From positions 23,124 through 87,123 of the forward strand of contig CAYMSF010000008.1 of NCBI GenBank assembly GCA_964392985.1: a stretch of 64,000 bases of DNA. The letters run 5' to 3'. This document shows, one piece after another, positions 46,225 through 55,568 of this stretch (position 1 is the first letter of the stretch; each line of letters starts with the position of its first letter). The notes beneath the pieces were generated by a model. That model saw only the letters and a program-made list of their open reading frames with translations. It ran no database searches and was not told the origin of the DNA. The translations under genes were made by a program, and so were the position numbers. Origin of the DNA: CAYMSF01 sp964392985 (GTDB taxonomy: Bacteria > Verrucomicrobiota > Lentisphaeria > Victivallales > Victivallaceae).

Positions 46225-46359
46225 TTAACCACAGATAGACACGGATTAACACAGATAAAGAACCAGATAATATTTATTACTGACTGAAAATTATATGGAC
46301 TTAAAAAAAGAATTAACCCGATAAATTATCTGTGTCCATCCGTGTTCATCTGTGGTTAA
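46225..46359. repeat. 135-bp hairpin-forming repeat, copy 2 (right of GxxExxY gene)
   Basis: Same arms as copy 1: TTAACCACAGATAGACACGG at 46225 and its near complement ending GTTCATCTGTGGTTAA at 46359, with a longer, different centre. Same orientation and same outer flanks as copy 1. Confidence 0.85.
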
Positions 46360-46428
46360 AAAATGTATTAACCCAAATATTAAAATATAATTGCCGCATT
46401 TGCGACATACAATTGAGGGATATCAATA

Positions 46429-48432
46429 ATGGAAAAAAATGCTAGATTCGGACACATGGTACAGGACTATTATCTGAATTGCCTTGATGCCATAACCGCT
46501 TCACGACAAGCGCGACTGAGCAGTATCCAAACCCGCAAACAGGCGCAGGAGTATGTTGACGATGTTAAAGATAAGATTTTCCGCTCTTTCGGCGCACTGC
46601 CGGAACGTTCCCCTCTCGAAGTAATAACCACGGGAACAGTTAAGCGGGAAGGATTCACTATCAGAAAAGTTATTCTGTACAGTCGCCCGGGCTACCCGGT
46701 AACTGCCAATCTTTATCTGCCAACCCGCCGCGGCAAAGAGAAACTTCCTGCGGTACTGGGTGTTTGCGGACACTCAAAGAATGGCAAGGCAGATACCTCC
46801 TATCAGCATTATTGCCAGAGTCTGGCACTCAAGGGCTATATCGTTTTGATTTATGACCCGGTAAGTCAAGGCGAACGCTACCAGTTTCTTGATACTCCCG
46901 CAAGTGAAGGAGTCTCTGGTAGATGTTGCGTAGAGCATAATATGCTCGGCAAACAGTTATATCTTACCGGCGATTTTTTTGGTAAATGGCGGGCATGGGA
47001 TGGCATTCGGGCGCTTGATTATCTGCTCAGTCTGCCCGAAGTTGACAACGCCAGAGTCGGTATCACCGGTAATTCCGGCGGTGGCACGCTGAGCACATAC
47101 ATCAATGCACTTGATGACCGTCTGAACATGTCGGCGCCGGGATGTTTTATCACCACCTATCGGCATAATATGCGCAATGAACTGCCGGCAGATATCGAAC
47201 AAACCCCGCCGAATATTCTGGCATACGGTCTGGAAATGGTGGATTTCATTATCGCCCGGGCACCGCGTCCGGTCATAATTCTCGGGCAGCAGAATGACTT
47301 TTTTGATGCCCGTGGCACTGTCGAAGCCTATCAGGAGGCAAAGCGGATTTACTCTCTGCTTGGCGCGGCTGATAAGATAGAACTTTTCATCGGTCCTGAC
47401 AGTCACGGTTACTCTCTCGCCAATCGCAAGGCGATGTATAAATTTTTCAACCGGATTGCAGCAGTAAAAGCGACAAACTCAGAACCAACGATAAAAATTT
47501 GCACCGAGGCCAATTTACATTGCGCACCGGAGGGGCAAGTTGCAAATCTGCCGTCAACCCGGCTTATGCGTGAATTCATTCACGAACAAACTGCAACCGC
47601 GCGACACTGCCGGAAACCGCTCAGCACCCCAGTGCTGAAAAAAACATTGCAGCAACTGCTCGCCATAGAGATTCCCAAACAGGTTCCGGATTACCGGGTA
47701 TTGCGGGGAGACTATTTTAAAGATGCCGGAGAGCAGTACAATTTGCACAGTCGCTTCGCTATAGAGACAGAACCCGGCATCACCGCAATATTAAAAATAT
47801 CGACAAGAAGCTCATTCTTTCATCTGCCGTTAAACCGCGACGAAGTAGTGTTATACATACCGCACCTGTCATCGGAGGCGGAACTGAATGCCGGCGTTGA
47901 ATGTGAATACAATAAAGATGCCATACTCGCCGGACTGGATGTCCGTGGCGTCGGTGAGTCCACGCCGCTAACCTGTAACAGGTATGATGATGATTTCTTC
48001 TCCGCATACAATTTTGACTTCTTTTATGCAGCACACGGAATGATGCTTGGCGAGCCTTATGTCGGCGGTAAAGTATTTGACATCCTCTCCACAATCAAAC
48101 TGCTTAAACATTGCGGAACGAAACGGATTCATCTCATCGGCAGGGGACAAGGCGCCATCTTCGCAGCATTTGTGGGAGTGCTGAACGGAAAAGATATTGA
48201 CCGGATAACGCTGCTGAACGCGCCGCTCTCCTATCAGGAAATGGCGGAAACGACTATATCCAACTGGCCGTTGTCGTGTATGCTGCCGGGAGTTTTAAAC
48301 TATTTTGACCTGCCGGATATTTATCAGGCGCTGGCAGATAAAGATTTATGCCTGGAAGCGCCTTTCGACGCAAAGATGAAACCGCTCACTCCGGCAAAAC
48401 TCAATAAACTGGTGAAGAAATATTCCGAATAA
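46429..48432 (+). CDS. Tandem alpha/beta-hydrolase (acetyl xylan esterase-like)
   Basis: 667 residues with two hydrolase-fold halves. The first resembles acetyl xylan esterases: nucleophile elbow GITGNSGGG, acid in GQQNDFFD and histidine in GPDSHGYS. The second half (from about 430) has the layout DVRGVGES and LIGRGQGAIFAAF, where the elbow reads GRGQG, so the nucleophile Ser is replaced by Gly and this half is probably inactive. No signal peptide. GAGGGA lies 8 bases before the ATG. Probably deacetylates carbohydrate. Confidence 0.8.
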   Translation: MEKNARFGHMVQDYYLNCLDAITASRQARLSSIQTRKQAQEYVDDVKDKIFRSFGALPERSPLEVITTGTVKREGFTIRKVILYSRPGYPVTANLYLPTRRGKEKLPAVLGVCGHSKNGKADTSYQHYCQSLALKGYIVLIYDPVSQGERYQFLDTPASEGVSGRCCVEHNMLGKQLYLTGDFFGKWRAWDGIRALDYLLSLPEVDNARVGITGNSGGGTLSTYINALDDRLNMSAPGCFITTYRHNMRNELPADIEQTPPNILAYGLEMVDFIIARAPRPVIILGQQNDFFDARGTVEAYQEAKRIYSLLGAADKIELFIGPDSHGYSLANRKAMYKFFNRIAAVKATNSEPTIKICTEANLHCAPEGQVANLPSTRLMREFIHEQTATARHCRKPLSTPVLKKTLQQLLAIEIPKQVPDYRVLRGDYFKDAGEQYNLHSRFAIETEPGITAILKISTRSSFFHLPLNRDEVVLYIPHLSSEAELNAGVECEYNKDAILAGLDVRGVGESTPLTCNRYDDDFFSAYNFDFFYAAHGMMLGEPYVGGKVFDILSTIKLLKHCGTKRIHLIGRGQGAIFAAFVGVLNGKDIDRITLLNAPLSYQEMAETTISNWPLSCMLPGVLNYFDLPDIYQALADKDLCLEAPFDAKMKPLTPAKLNKLVKKYSE

Positions 48433-48459
48433 ACTTTTCTCAAAAGTGCTGATGAATAT

Positions 48460-48622
48460 TAAGCAGTTTGTCATAAATAACTGAATAATAGAAATTATAA
48501 GATTATGGATGAATATTGTATGAGATGGGTTCCACTCGATGCAAGCATCGTGCGGGTTCCGGCTCATGCAAGAGTTGCCATAAGATTAATTTATGTTTCA
48601 TTTATTTATGACAAACTGCTTA
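48460..48622. mobile_element. 163-bp MITE-like element with 21-bp perfect inverted repeats
   Basis: TAAGCAGTTTGTCATAAATA plus A (48460-48480) is repeated exactly inverted at 48602-48622. The 121-bp interior has no convincing ORF. The right end forms the stop codon of the solute-binding protein gene. No transposase is nearby and no clear target duplication is seen, so mobility is inferred from the terminal repeats alone. Confidence 0.5.
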
Positions 48623-50494
48623 CATTCCCGGGACTTTCAACTGGTCGGCTTTGGGCGTCCAGATGATGTCGAGTGGAATAGAGAGCTGGAACTTCTGCAC
48701 ATTTTTATAACGTGAGGAGAGCGCCATCAGCGTGTACGGCGAAAAGAGAAAACTGTACGGTTGTTCTTCATGCAGCAGACGCTGAAAACGCCAGCACAGC
48801 TCAATGCGTTTCTTGACATCAAATGTGGTACGCAATTCCTCAATAATCTGGTCAGCTTCAGCATTTTTAAAACCGATATGGTTACTGCTGAACGGTTTAT
48901 CCGCTTCGGAGGAATGCCACAACTGAAAGAGATCTGGATCGTAACTTATCGTCCAACCGAGTGTGCAGGCTTCAAAGTTTTTCTGTTCAATGCGTTGAAT
49001 ATAGACTGACCATTCAAAGGTCTGTATTTTCATATCAATACCGGCTTTAGCCATATCCTCTTTAATGAGCGGCAGCATTTTCTGCTGGATGGGATGGTTG
49101 GCTACTTGAATGATGGTGAATTCAAAACGTTTTCCGTCTTTATCGAGGATACCGTCTTTATCATGATCCTCCCAGCCGGCGGCGGCAAGGAGAGTTTTGG
49201 CCTTTTCAATATCGTAGCTGTATGGTTTAATGCTTTTATCGTAATACGGACTGTCATAAAACAACCCTCCGGAAACCATTTCGCCCAATCCGAAATAGAT
49301 ATCTTTAAGAATTTTTTCCCGGTTAATGAGATGACTGAGCGCCTGACGCACCCGTTTGTCGCTGAACAGCGGATTTTTCAGATTGTACCCGACATAGGAA
49401 AATGAACGGGAAAGATATTTCAACTTGCGAATTTTGCCGTTTTCACCAAATTCCGGGGTATTGGTGCGGTTAATCCATTGTTCCGGCTGCAATCCCAGTC
49501 GGTCAACCGTGCCGGACAGCAATGATTGAAAACTGGTACTGGGATGCTTGATAACCTCAAAAACAACGGTGTCAACCGGTGGCATGGCGCCATATTTAGC
49601 GCCGATATATTTTTCCCATTTGGTTAGGACGATACGGCGGTCTTTCTCCCAGTTCGCCATCCGGTATGGACCGCAACCAATCAGAATGCGGTTGCGCTGA
49701 TGGTCATCGTTGAATTTTTTGCCATCGAACGGACCGTCATAGGCATGATAGAGATGACGTGGCAGCGGTGAAAGCCCCAGCGTCAATTCCATTGACTGAA
49801 AATAGGGTTTGCTCCAGTAAACTTTGAACTCATAATCGGAAATTATTTCAACTTTAGTCAAGTCTTTATAATAGACCCGCAACGGGGCGCAATTAGTGTC
49901 CGGATTTTTGATAACATCAACATAAAACTTAAAATCATGCGCGGTAACTTCTTTATCCTTCCACTCTTTACCACTGACCGGGTCGGTGAAATCATGCCAG
50001 ATTATACCCTTGCGCAACTTAATGTGATAAACTTTATGGTCAAGTGAAATATCCCAACTTTCCGCCAGTAACGGCTCAAACTGGTCGGGATTACGGTAAT
50101 TGCGTTCTGCCAAAGCAACGTTACACATGGAATTAATGTTGGAAACGCCACTGTCGTTATTAATCAGATAGTTCATATTGCCGACATCACTCATAATGAC
50201 CGAGATCATCCGGTCACCCGGAACCGCTGCCGGGTCAAAAAATTCAGCATTGGCGAATGAAGCGGTTGCCGCTACCTCAGCTGGTTTTGTCGCCGCGGGT
50301 TGCAGTTGCGTTTGTGTCTGGGGAACGGCAATACGCTGTTCACGCAAAGTATCCTGTAAGCCGGTCAGCTTTTTATTCAATTCCAGACAATCAAAATGCA
50401 AACGGTCAACTGCATTAATCAAAATCACACCAAGCAATATCAACGACAACAACATGACGGTCGCGACAAAACTCAAATAAAAATTTCTACCCAT
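48620..50494 (-). CDS. Membrane-anchored family 5 extracellular solute-binding protein
   Basis: About 624 residues from ATG 50494 (GAGG 6 bases upstream); a longer frame reaching 50590 overlaps the pilin gene and has no site. A transmembrane anchor (FVATVMLLSLILLGVILI) is followed by a heptad-like stretch and a Gln/Ala linker, then a DppA/OppA-type domain (GIIWHDFTDPV, KPYSYDIEKAKTLLAAAGWEDHD, WTISYDPDLFQLWHS). No ABC permease or ATPase lies nearby. The TM anchor instead of a lipobox is unusual. Its stop codon lies in the MITE-like repeat. Confidence 0.85.
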   Translation of the reverse strand: MGRNFYLSFVATVMLLSLILLGVILINAVDRLHFDCLELNKKLTGLQDTLREQRIAVPQTQTQLQPAATKPAEVAATASFANAEFFDPAAVPGDRMISVIMSDVGNMNYLINNDSGVSNINSMCNVALAERNYRNPDQFEPLLAESWDISLDHKVYHIKLRKGIIWHDFTDPVSGKEWKDKEVTAHDFKFYVDVIKNPDTNCAPLRVYYKDLTKVEIISDYEFKVYWSKPYFQSMELTLGLSPLPRHLYHAYDGPFDGKKFNDDHQRNRILIGCGPYRMANWEKDRRIVLTKWEKYIGAKYGAMPPVDTVVFEVIKHPSTSFQSLLSGTVDRLGLQPEQWINRTNTPEFGENGKIRKLKYLSRSFSYVGYNLKNPLFSDKRVRQALSHLINREKILKDIYFGLGEMVSGGLFYDSPYYDKSIKPYSYDIEKAKTLLAAAGWEDHDKDGILDKDGKRFEFTIIQVANHPIQQKMLPLIKEDMAKAGIDMKIQTFEWSVYIQRIEQKNFEACTLGWTISYDPDLFQLWHSSEADKPFSSNHIGFKNAEADQIIEELRTTFDVKKRIELCWRFQRLLHEEQPYSFLFSPYTLMALSSRYKNVQKFQLSIPLDIIWTPKADQLKVPGM

Positions 50495-50522
50495 CATTAA
50501 CCTCGTAATTTTATACTTGCCA

Positions 50523-51203
50523 TTATGGTGTCCAGTATGACTTTTCCCATTCAATATCGCTGTAGAAGCAGTTGCCGTTATATGAAACATTCAAATACGG
50601 TGCCGTGTTATTATCCATGTGCCAGCAGCAACGGATAACTGGAAAAAAGCTCAGCAATGCGGAAAAACGCATCCCGCTATAGGGATTAACCTCACTCCGG
50701 ATGGTATTCTGCTTGACCGTATTCCATGATTTGGTTATATCTTTCCAGGAACATGGCGCTTCGTTAAATTCATAAAAGTAACTGATTTTAGTAACTGCCG
50801 GATTGGGATTGTTGCCGGCGGCGCCGAGAATGCTTTTCGGGGTGGCGCTGGGACGGTCATAGGCTTCGCTGTAAGAACCATAAGGATGCGTCACCCAGTC
50901 TTCCGGCGCGGTTCCATCGGCATTGCGATCGGCGGGACAGTGATAAATCTTCAGCGAAGTGTTGTACTGGGGGTACAGGGTGGAAATCCACGGCGGCATC
51001 TGCTCCTTGTAATCACCACGGTAAATGAGTACACACGACCACAACTGCCGCAGATTATTCATGCAGGTAATCCGCTTCGCCTTTTGTCGCGACTGGTTCA
51101 ACGCAGGCAGCAGTAAACCGGCAAGGATGGCGATGATGCTTATCACGACCAGGAGTTCAATCAAAGTAAAACGACGTTGATGGAGGCGGCTTAGGGTTTT
51201 CAT
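50523..51203 (-). CDS. Type II pseudopilin-like protein (PVC-type)
   Basis: 226 residues. The prepilin leader RRFTLIELLVVISIIAILAG is classical, with the cleavable position before Phe and Glu at +5. It continues LLLPALNQSRQKAKRITCMN, as in the large pseudopilin families of Lentisphaerota and Planctomycetota. The C-terminal domain is secreted and rich in Trp, Tyr and Cys. The ATG overlaps the glycosyltransferase stop (ATGA). Function in these phyla is poorly known. Confidence 0.88.
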   Translation of the reverse strand: MKTLSRLHQRRFTLIELLVVISIIAILAGLLLPALNQSRQKAKRITCMNNLRQLWSCVLIYRGDYKEQMPPWISTLYPQYNTSLKIYHCPADRNADGTAPEDWVTHPYGSYSEAYDRPSATPKSILGAAGNNPNPAVTKISYFYEFNEAPCSWKDITKSWNTVKQNTIRSEVNPYSGMRFSALLSFFPVIRCCWHMDNNTAPYLNVSYNGNCFYSDIEWEKSYWTP

Positions 51204-52831
51204 TTTTCGTAAATCTCTCCGATATTATGAAGTTTCAGACTATTATTAATCTCATTGGAATCGCCATCTGCTCCGGCATCCAGTCCGTGTACGGTTTTTT
51301 CCCAGTAAAACGGATTGGAAAAAAGCTGAAAAAAGCCGCGCCAGGCGCCAAGCGAAATCATAACCCAGTAGAAAGGCATCAACAGTGAGAACGGAATCAA
51401 ATCATAACGGCGGCGGCGCAAACATGCCAGCAAATGAATTCCGACAAATAACACGTTAGACAACAACAATAGCAAACTGATACAACAGAAAACAGCAGAT
51501 AAAATCGCCCAGAAGGTACTTTCATCAGGTCCCCAGTAATAAAGCGGCCATGCCTCAAGACGCAAACCGGCAACCGCAATACCGGAGTAATCGGCATATT
51601 TATGCGGTCCAGCAATAATTTCACCGGCCGGTATTCCAGCGGAGATGGCGTGATAGAACAACCCCAGATACAACAACCCGGTCAGCCAGAAAAATACATT
51701 CACCAGCATCATCACCGCTCCGGCGCCGACACTCAGATAAAAACCAAAAAAACCTTTTATGCCAAGTTGCCGGAAAGTCTGCCGGAAATGGCGGGTATGA
51801 CTCAAATGCGTCTGCAGGAATCCTTTAACCCAGCGGGACCGCTGCCGGAGCCAGTTACCCCATTGCGAATTTGCCTCTTCCCAGGTGGTTGAGTCCAACA
51901 GTCCGGTACGCCAGCCGCCTTTGTAAATACGAATACCTAAATCGCAATCTTCAGTAACATTGAACGGGTCCCAACCGCCAAGCTGCCGCAATGCGGCGGT
52001 ACGGAAATGGTTAGAGGTGCCACCCAGCGGCAAAGGCAGATGAAAAATCTGCATCCCTGCCAGCAGCAGATCAAACGTGGTGGAGTATTCAATAGTGAAC
52101 AGGCGGGTCAGTAAATTCTGTTTGGAATTATAATAATTAAGTTTAGCCTGGACGCAGATGACCTTCTCAGAAGCGGTACGGAAATATATAACCGCTTTCT
52201 TCAGTTGGTCGGGTTCAGGCCGGTCTTCCGCATCAAAAATAACACAAAATTCGCCACGCGCTGTAGCCAGTCCGTAGTTACATGCGCGCGGTTTAGTGCG
52301 GGGCAGACAATCCGGAGCCACAATAACTTCAAAATGTTCCGGCAACCGGCATTTTTCAATCGCAATCCGCGTTTCGGGATCGTTGCTTTCCAGAAGCAGT
52401 TTCACGTCCATTTTATCGACGGGATAATCAAGCGCGGTGATATTACGGATAATTTTGCCGGCAATATTGGCTTCGCGATAAAGCGGTAGAAGAATCGTGA
52501 ATACCGGCAGGTCCTGCTCCTTTAAATCAGCTATTTCACGAGCAGTAATTCTTCGCTCCCCGTGACCGCAAAGTGAAAAGAAACAGGCGGAGATACGAAA
52601 TAACGCGGCACAGAAATACCAGAACGCGGCAACAATGATTACCGCAAATAAAAATAAATCCCAGCGGTATTTCAGAAAAACCAGCAAGCCTATCGCCAAA
52701 ACAGCATAAAAACACATCTGCCATTTGCTGAACGTCAACCAGGCGCAATCCTGCCGGTGCGTGGCGCGATATTCCCGCGTCAACGGGTCAAGCCCCGCCT
52801 CTAAAGCCGCTTTCGCATTATCACTGTCCAT
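51200..52831 (-). CDS. Processive glycosyltransferase family 2 (cellulose-synthase-like)
   Basis: 543 residues: two N-terminal helices, a GT2 domain with FDAEDRP, TEDCDLG and QRSRW (D, D, D, QxxRW), and about four C-terminal helices forming a translocation channel. Such enzymes polymerise sugars from UDP/GDP donors and export the chain. No PilZ domain or BcsB partner is present. GAGAGGG precedes the ATG. Operon with pseudopilin and solute-binding protein; product unknown. Confidence 0.9.
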   Translation of the reverse strand: MDSDNAKAALEAGLDPLTREYRATHRQDCAWLTFSKWQMCFYAVLAIGLLVFLKYRWDLFLFAVIIVAAFWYFCAALFRISACFFSLCGHGERRITAREIADLKEQDLPVFTILLPLYREANIAGKIIRNITALDYPVDKMDVKLLLESNDPETRIAIEKCRLPEHFEVIVAPDCLPRTKPRACNYGLATARGEFCVIFDAEDRPEPDQLKKAVIYFRTASEKVICVQAKLNYYNSKQNLLTRLFTIEYSTTFDLLLAGMQIFHLPLPLGGTSNHFRTAALRQLGGWDPFNVTEDCDLGIRIYKGGWRTGLLDSTTWEEANSQWGNWLRQRSRWVKGFLQTHLSHTRHFRQTFRQLGIKGFFGFYLSVGAGAVMMLVNVFFWLTGLLYLGLFYHAISAGIPAGEIIAGPHKYADYSGIAVAGLRLEAWPLYYWGPDESTFWAILSAVFCCISLLLLLSNVLFVGIHLLACLRRRRYDLIPFSLLMPFYWVMISLGAWRGFFQLFSNPFYWEKTVHGLDAGADGDSNEINNSLKLHNIGEIYEK

Positions 52832-53059
52832 TCACCCTCTCAAACAAACCTGTCCAGATCTTTGGTAAAGCGCTGAAAAAATCAACCGTTTAATAAAGAC
52901 TTTTCCGCACAATAAAAGATTCTTAAATTCTATATTGAAACAAACTTAATATACATCATGCAACGTAACTGAAAAATTGTTTATTGCACAAATTCAGTAC
53001 TTTTTTCACTTTTAATCCGCCATTAAACGAAAAAAAACCAAATTTAAGCCAATATCACT

Positions 53060-53088
53060 TTGACATTGGTCGCAGTTTGCGTTATTTT
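53060..53088 (+). promoter_or_regulatory. Promoter of the ROK-regulator operon
   Basis: TTGACA (53060-53065), 17 bases, TATTTT (53083-53088), about 33 bases from the predicted start to the GTG. Confidence 0.65.
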
Positions 53089-53089
53089 A

Positions 53090-53112
53090 CTTTGTAAAGC
53101 GAATTAACAAAG
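53090..53112. promoter_or_regulatory. Inverted repeat just after the -10 box (candidate ROK operator)
   Basis: CTTTGT (53090-53095) and ACAAAG (53107-53112) are separated by 11 AT-rich bases at the predicted transcription start. The position fits autorepression by the downstream regulator. Confidence 0.45.
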
Positions 53113-53127
53113 ATTGGATAATCCGAA

Positions 53128-54273
53128 GTGACGGACAAAGGTAACAGTAATCAGCATACGCGCAGCCAAGTGCTGCGTTTAATCAAGGACTGCGGGCAGA
53201 TTTCGCGGGCGGAACTGGCATTGCGCATTGGTTTGACCCGGCCTACGGTTTCGGTGATCGTTACTGAATTAAGTGAACTTGGTTTGCTGCGTGAAACCGG
53301 CAAGGGTGAATCCCGAGGCGGGAAACGTCCGATCATGCTGGAATTAAAAGTTGATGCCTGTTATGCGATAGGAATTGATCTCGGTGATGACTTGCAGATT
53401 CGCGGGGTATTGTGTGATCTGCATGGCAAAACAATTCGTTTTGAAGAATTGGATTATGAAAACCGTTTTGATTCGATTCTGTCAGTGCTGATAAAGTTGA
53501 CGGCGAAACTGGCGACGGGGATTCAACCCAAAAAAATTAAAGGGATCGGTATCGCTGTCTCCGGGATAGTAAATACCGCGACAAACGAAGTCATTAAAAG
53601 TAAGACTTTTGATATTAAACACCGCGACCTGGCACAAAAACTGGAGTCTGCAAGCGGATTTAAAGTGATTCTGGAAAATCGTCCGAATGCCGCGGCGTTG
53701 GCCGAAGTTGAATTTGGCGCGGGCAAAAACTACCGCAGCATGGTTTACATTACCAGCGGGCGCGGTGTCGGTGCCGGAATCGTCATTGACGGCAAAATTT
53801 TCCGCGGTGGTTTTGGTACCGCCGGCGAGATTGGCGAATTATTGATACCGGTACCAACGGAAAACGGCGGGTTTAAACAATGTTTTCTCGAAGAAATAAC
53901 CCGCTCCAAAGCGATTTGCGCCGAAGTTGAAAAGGTCAAAGGACGGAAAATGAGCTATGCAAAAATCCTTGAAGGATACCGTCGTAACGATCCGGATATT
54001 GGTAAAATTATTGAGCAGAATGCCGCTTATATGGCGCAAGCTGCTCTGGTGGTGGCGAATCTGCTTGACCCTGAGGCAATCGTTCTTGGCGGTCGCGCGG
54101 TTGAGCTTGGCGAAGCCTATTTTGCCACCTTTAAACGCTGTTTTGACCGTGGTATGGCGGCGAGTTCCGGAAGTGGAAAAACCCAGGCCAGATATTCAGA
54201 ATGCGGTTTGCGCAGTGTCGCCGTCGGTGGCGCCACCGTTGTTTTAAATCAAGTATTAAATTTGAAGATATGA
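53128..54273 (+). CDS. ROK-family transcriptional repressor (NagC/XylR type)
   Basis: 381 residues starting at GTG. N-terminal winged helix (QISRAELALRIGLTRPTVSVIVTELSELG) then a ROK domain (GIDLGDD, TSGRGVGAGIVIDGKIFRGG). It cannot be a kinase: the catalytic NDAN is NRPN here, and the zinc CxCG site is missing (LIPVPTENGGFKQCFLEE). It should bind a sugar or sugar phosphate and repress its own operon. The oxidoreductase gene follows after 11 bases. Confidence 0.9.
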   Translation: MTDKGNSNQHTRSQVLRLIKDCGQISRAELALRIGLTRPTVSVIVTELSELGLLRETGKGESRGGKRPIMLELKVDACYAIGIDLGDDLQIRGVLCDLHGKTIRFEELDYENRFDSILSVLIKLTAKLATGIQPKKIKGIGIAVSGIVNTATNEVIKSKTFDIKHRDLAQKLESASGFKVILENRPNAAALAEVEFGAGKNYRSMVYITSGRGVGAGIVIDGKIFRGGFGTAGEIGELLIPVPTENGGFKQCFLEEITRSKAICAEVEKVKGRKMSYAKILEGYRRNDPDIGKIIEQNAAYMAQAALVVANLLDPEAIVLGGRAVELGEAYFATFKRCFDRGMAASSGSGKTQARYSECGLRSVAVGGATVVLNQVLNLKI

Positions 54274-54284
54274 AAGGTAAAACT

Positions 54285-55547
54285 ATGAGCCAGACGCAAA
54301 AACCATTGGAATTAACTATTATCGGCGCCGGCATGATTGTAAACGATCTGCTGCTGCCGTCGGCGTTTCAACTGCAGCGCCAGGGTGTCGTCGGAGAAAT
54401 CACAGTCTGCGATATGCGGGTATCTGCATTGAAGGCGTTGAAAGAATCCAAAGAGTTACTCTCCGCATTTCCCGGACAAACTTTTAAAACCTGTCCCGAG
54501 TTGAGTGAACCGGATTCAACTGATCCTGCAGTTTATCGCCGGATTCTGGAAAAGAAAGCCCCCTTCGGTCTGGTGATTGTCGCCCTCCCCGACCAGCTCC
54601 ATTACAATGTGGTAAAAGATGTGCTGCGCTATAATCAGCATATTCTTTGCGTCAAACCGCTCGTTCTGAAATATGAACAGGCCGTTGAAATCGAAAATGA
54701 AGCCTATCAACGCGGTTGTTTTGTCGGCGTGGAATACCATAAACGTTTTGACCGGAGAGCATTACTGGCGCGGAAACATTACCGTGCCGGCGATTTCGGC
54801 GAATTTGCCCTGGGTGAATCGAAACTTATTGAACCGTATTACTATCGTCATTCCAATTTCCAGAACTGGTTTACCTGTGAAAATACCGACCCGTTTGTCT
54901 ATGTCGGCTGCCACTATGTTGACCTCGTCTGTTTTATCACCGGCTTAAAACCGGCGGCAGTTTCCGTTTCCGGACGCAAAGGACAATTCCCGAATGGCAA
55001 AACCGGTTATATGTGGACGAACGGCCGGGTGATTTTCGAGAACGGTGCAATTCTTTCCGTGAATAACGGACTGGGTTATCCGGATGAAAGCGCCGGCGGT
55101 AACGATCAGGGACTGGTGATGTATTTTGAAGGCGACAACTGTTCCGGACTGCTTGGCCATGATGACCATAATCGCGGGGTGGAATATGGCTTCGCCGCGA
55201 ATCAAGCCAAACGTTTCCATTACATCAATCCGGATTTCTACCGGGTGGTGCCGTGGGAAGGCGCCGGCTTGAAACCGGTAGGCTATGGTTTTGATTCCGT
55301 CGCCGCGACAATCAACGCGGCGTCAAGGATTGAACAGGAAGCCGCAACCGCCGCCGACCCGCTCGCCATCCGTCGTCAGGCAATTCTCGATGCTGATGAA
55401 AAAGGGCTCATTGCCACGCCGAAAAATTCATCATACAATGAACTGGTGCAGGAAGCCGCCCGTCTTTCGATTCTGAATGGCGGAGATGTCGCCGTAATTG
55501 AATACCCCGCCAATGCCAAACCAATTGTAAAACTTAAAAACCAATAA
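54285..55547 (+). CDS. Gfo/Idh/MocA-family oxidoreductase
   Basis: About 420 residues from ATG 54285 (AAAGG 7 bases upstream; an in-frame extension into the ROK gene is not used). Rossmann part TIIGAGMIVNDLLLPSAF, the family EKP-like element (CVKPLVL), and the catalytic-site region YVGCHYVDLVCF. Acts on a sugar, inositol or derivative with NAD(P). Paired with a class III aminotransferase, it could oxidise a hydroxyl that is then transaminated or act in the reverse direction; this is inference. Confidence 0.85.
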   Translation: MSQTQKPLELTIIGAGMIVNDLLLPSAFQLQRQGVVGEITVCDMRVSALKALKESKELLSAFPGQTFKTCPELSEPDSTDPAVYRRILEKKAPFGLVIVALPDQLHYNVVKDVLRYNQHILCVKPLVLKYEQAVEIENEAYQRGCFVGVEYHKRFDRRALLARKHYRAGDFGEFALGESKLIEPYYYRHSNFQNWFTCENTDPFVYVGCHYVDLVCFITGLKPAAVSVSGRKGQFPNGKTGYMWTNGRVIFENGAILSVNNGLGYPDESAGGNDQGLVMYFEGDNCSGLLGHDDHNRGVEYGFAANQAKRFHYINPDFYRVVPWEGAGLKPVGYGFDSVAATINAASRIEQEAATAADPLAIRRQAILDADEKGLIATPKNSSYNELVQEAARLSILNGGDVAVIEYPANAKPIVKLKNQ

Positions 55548-55568
55548 CCGCTAAAAGGAGCTGTTAAA

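Noticed and set aside
46957..47406. 149-codon minus-strand frame inside the esterase gene
   Set aside because: Antisense shadow; no motifs.
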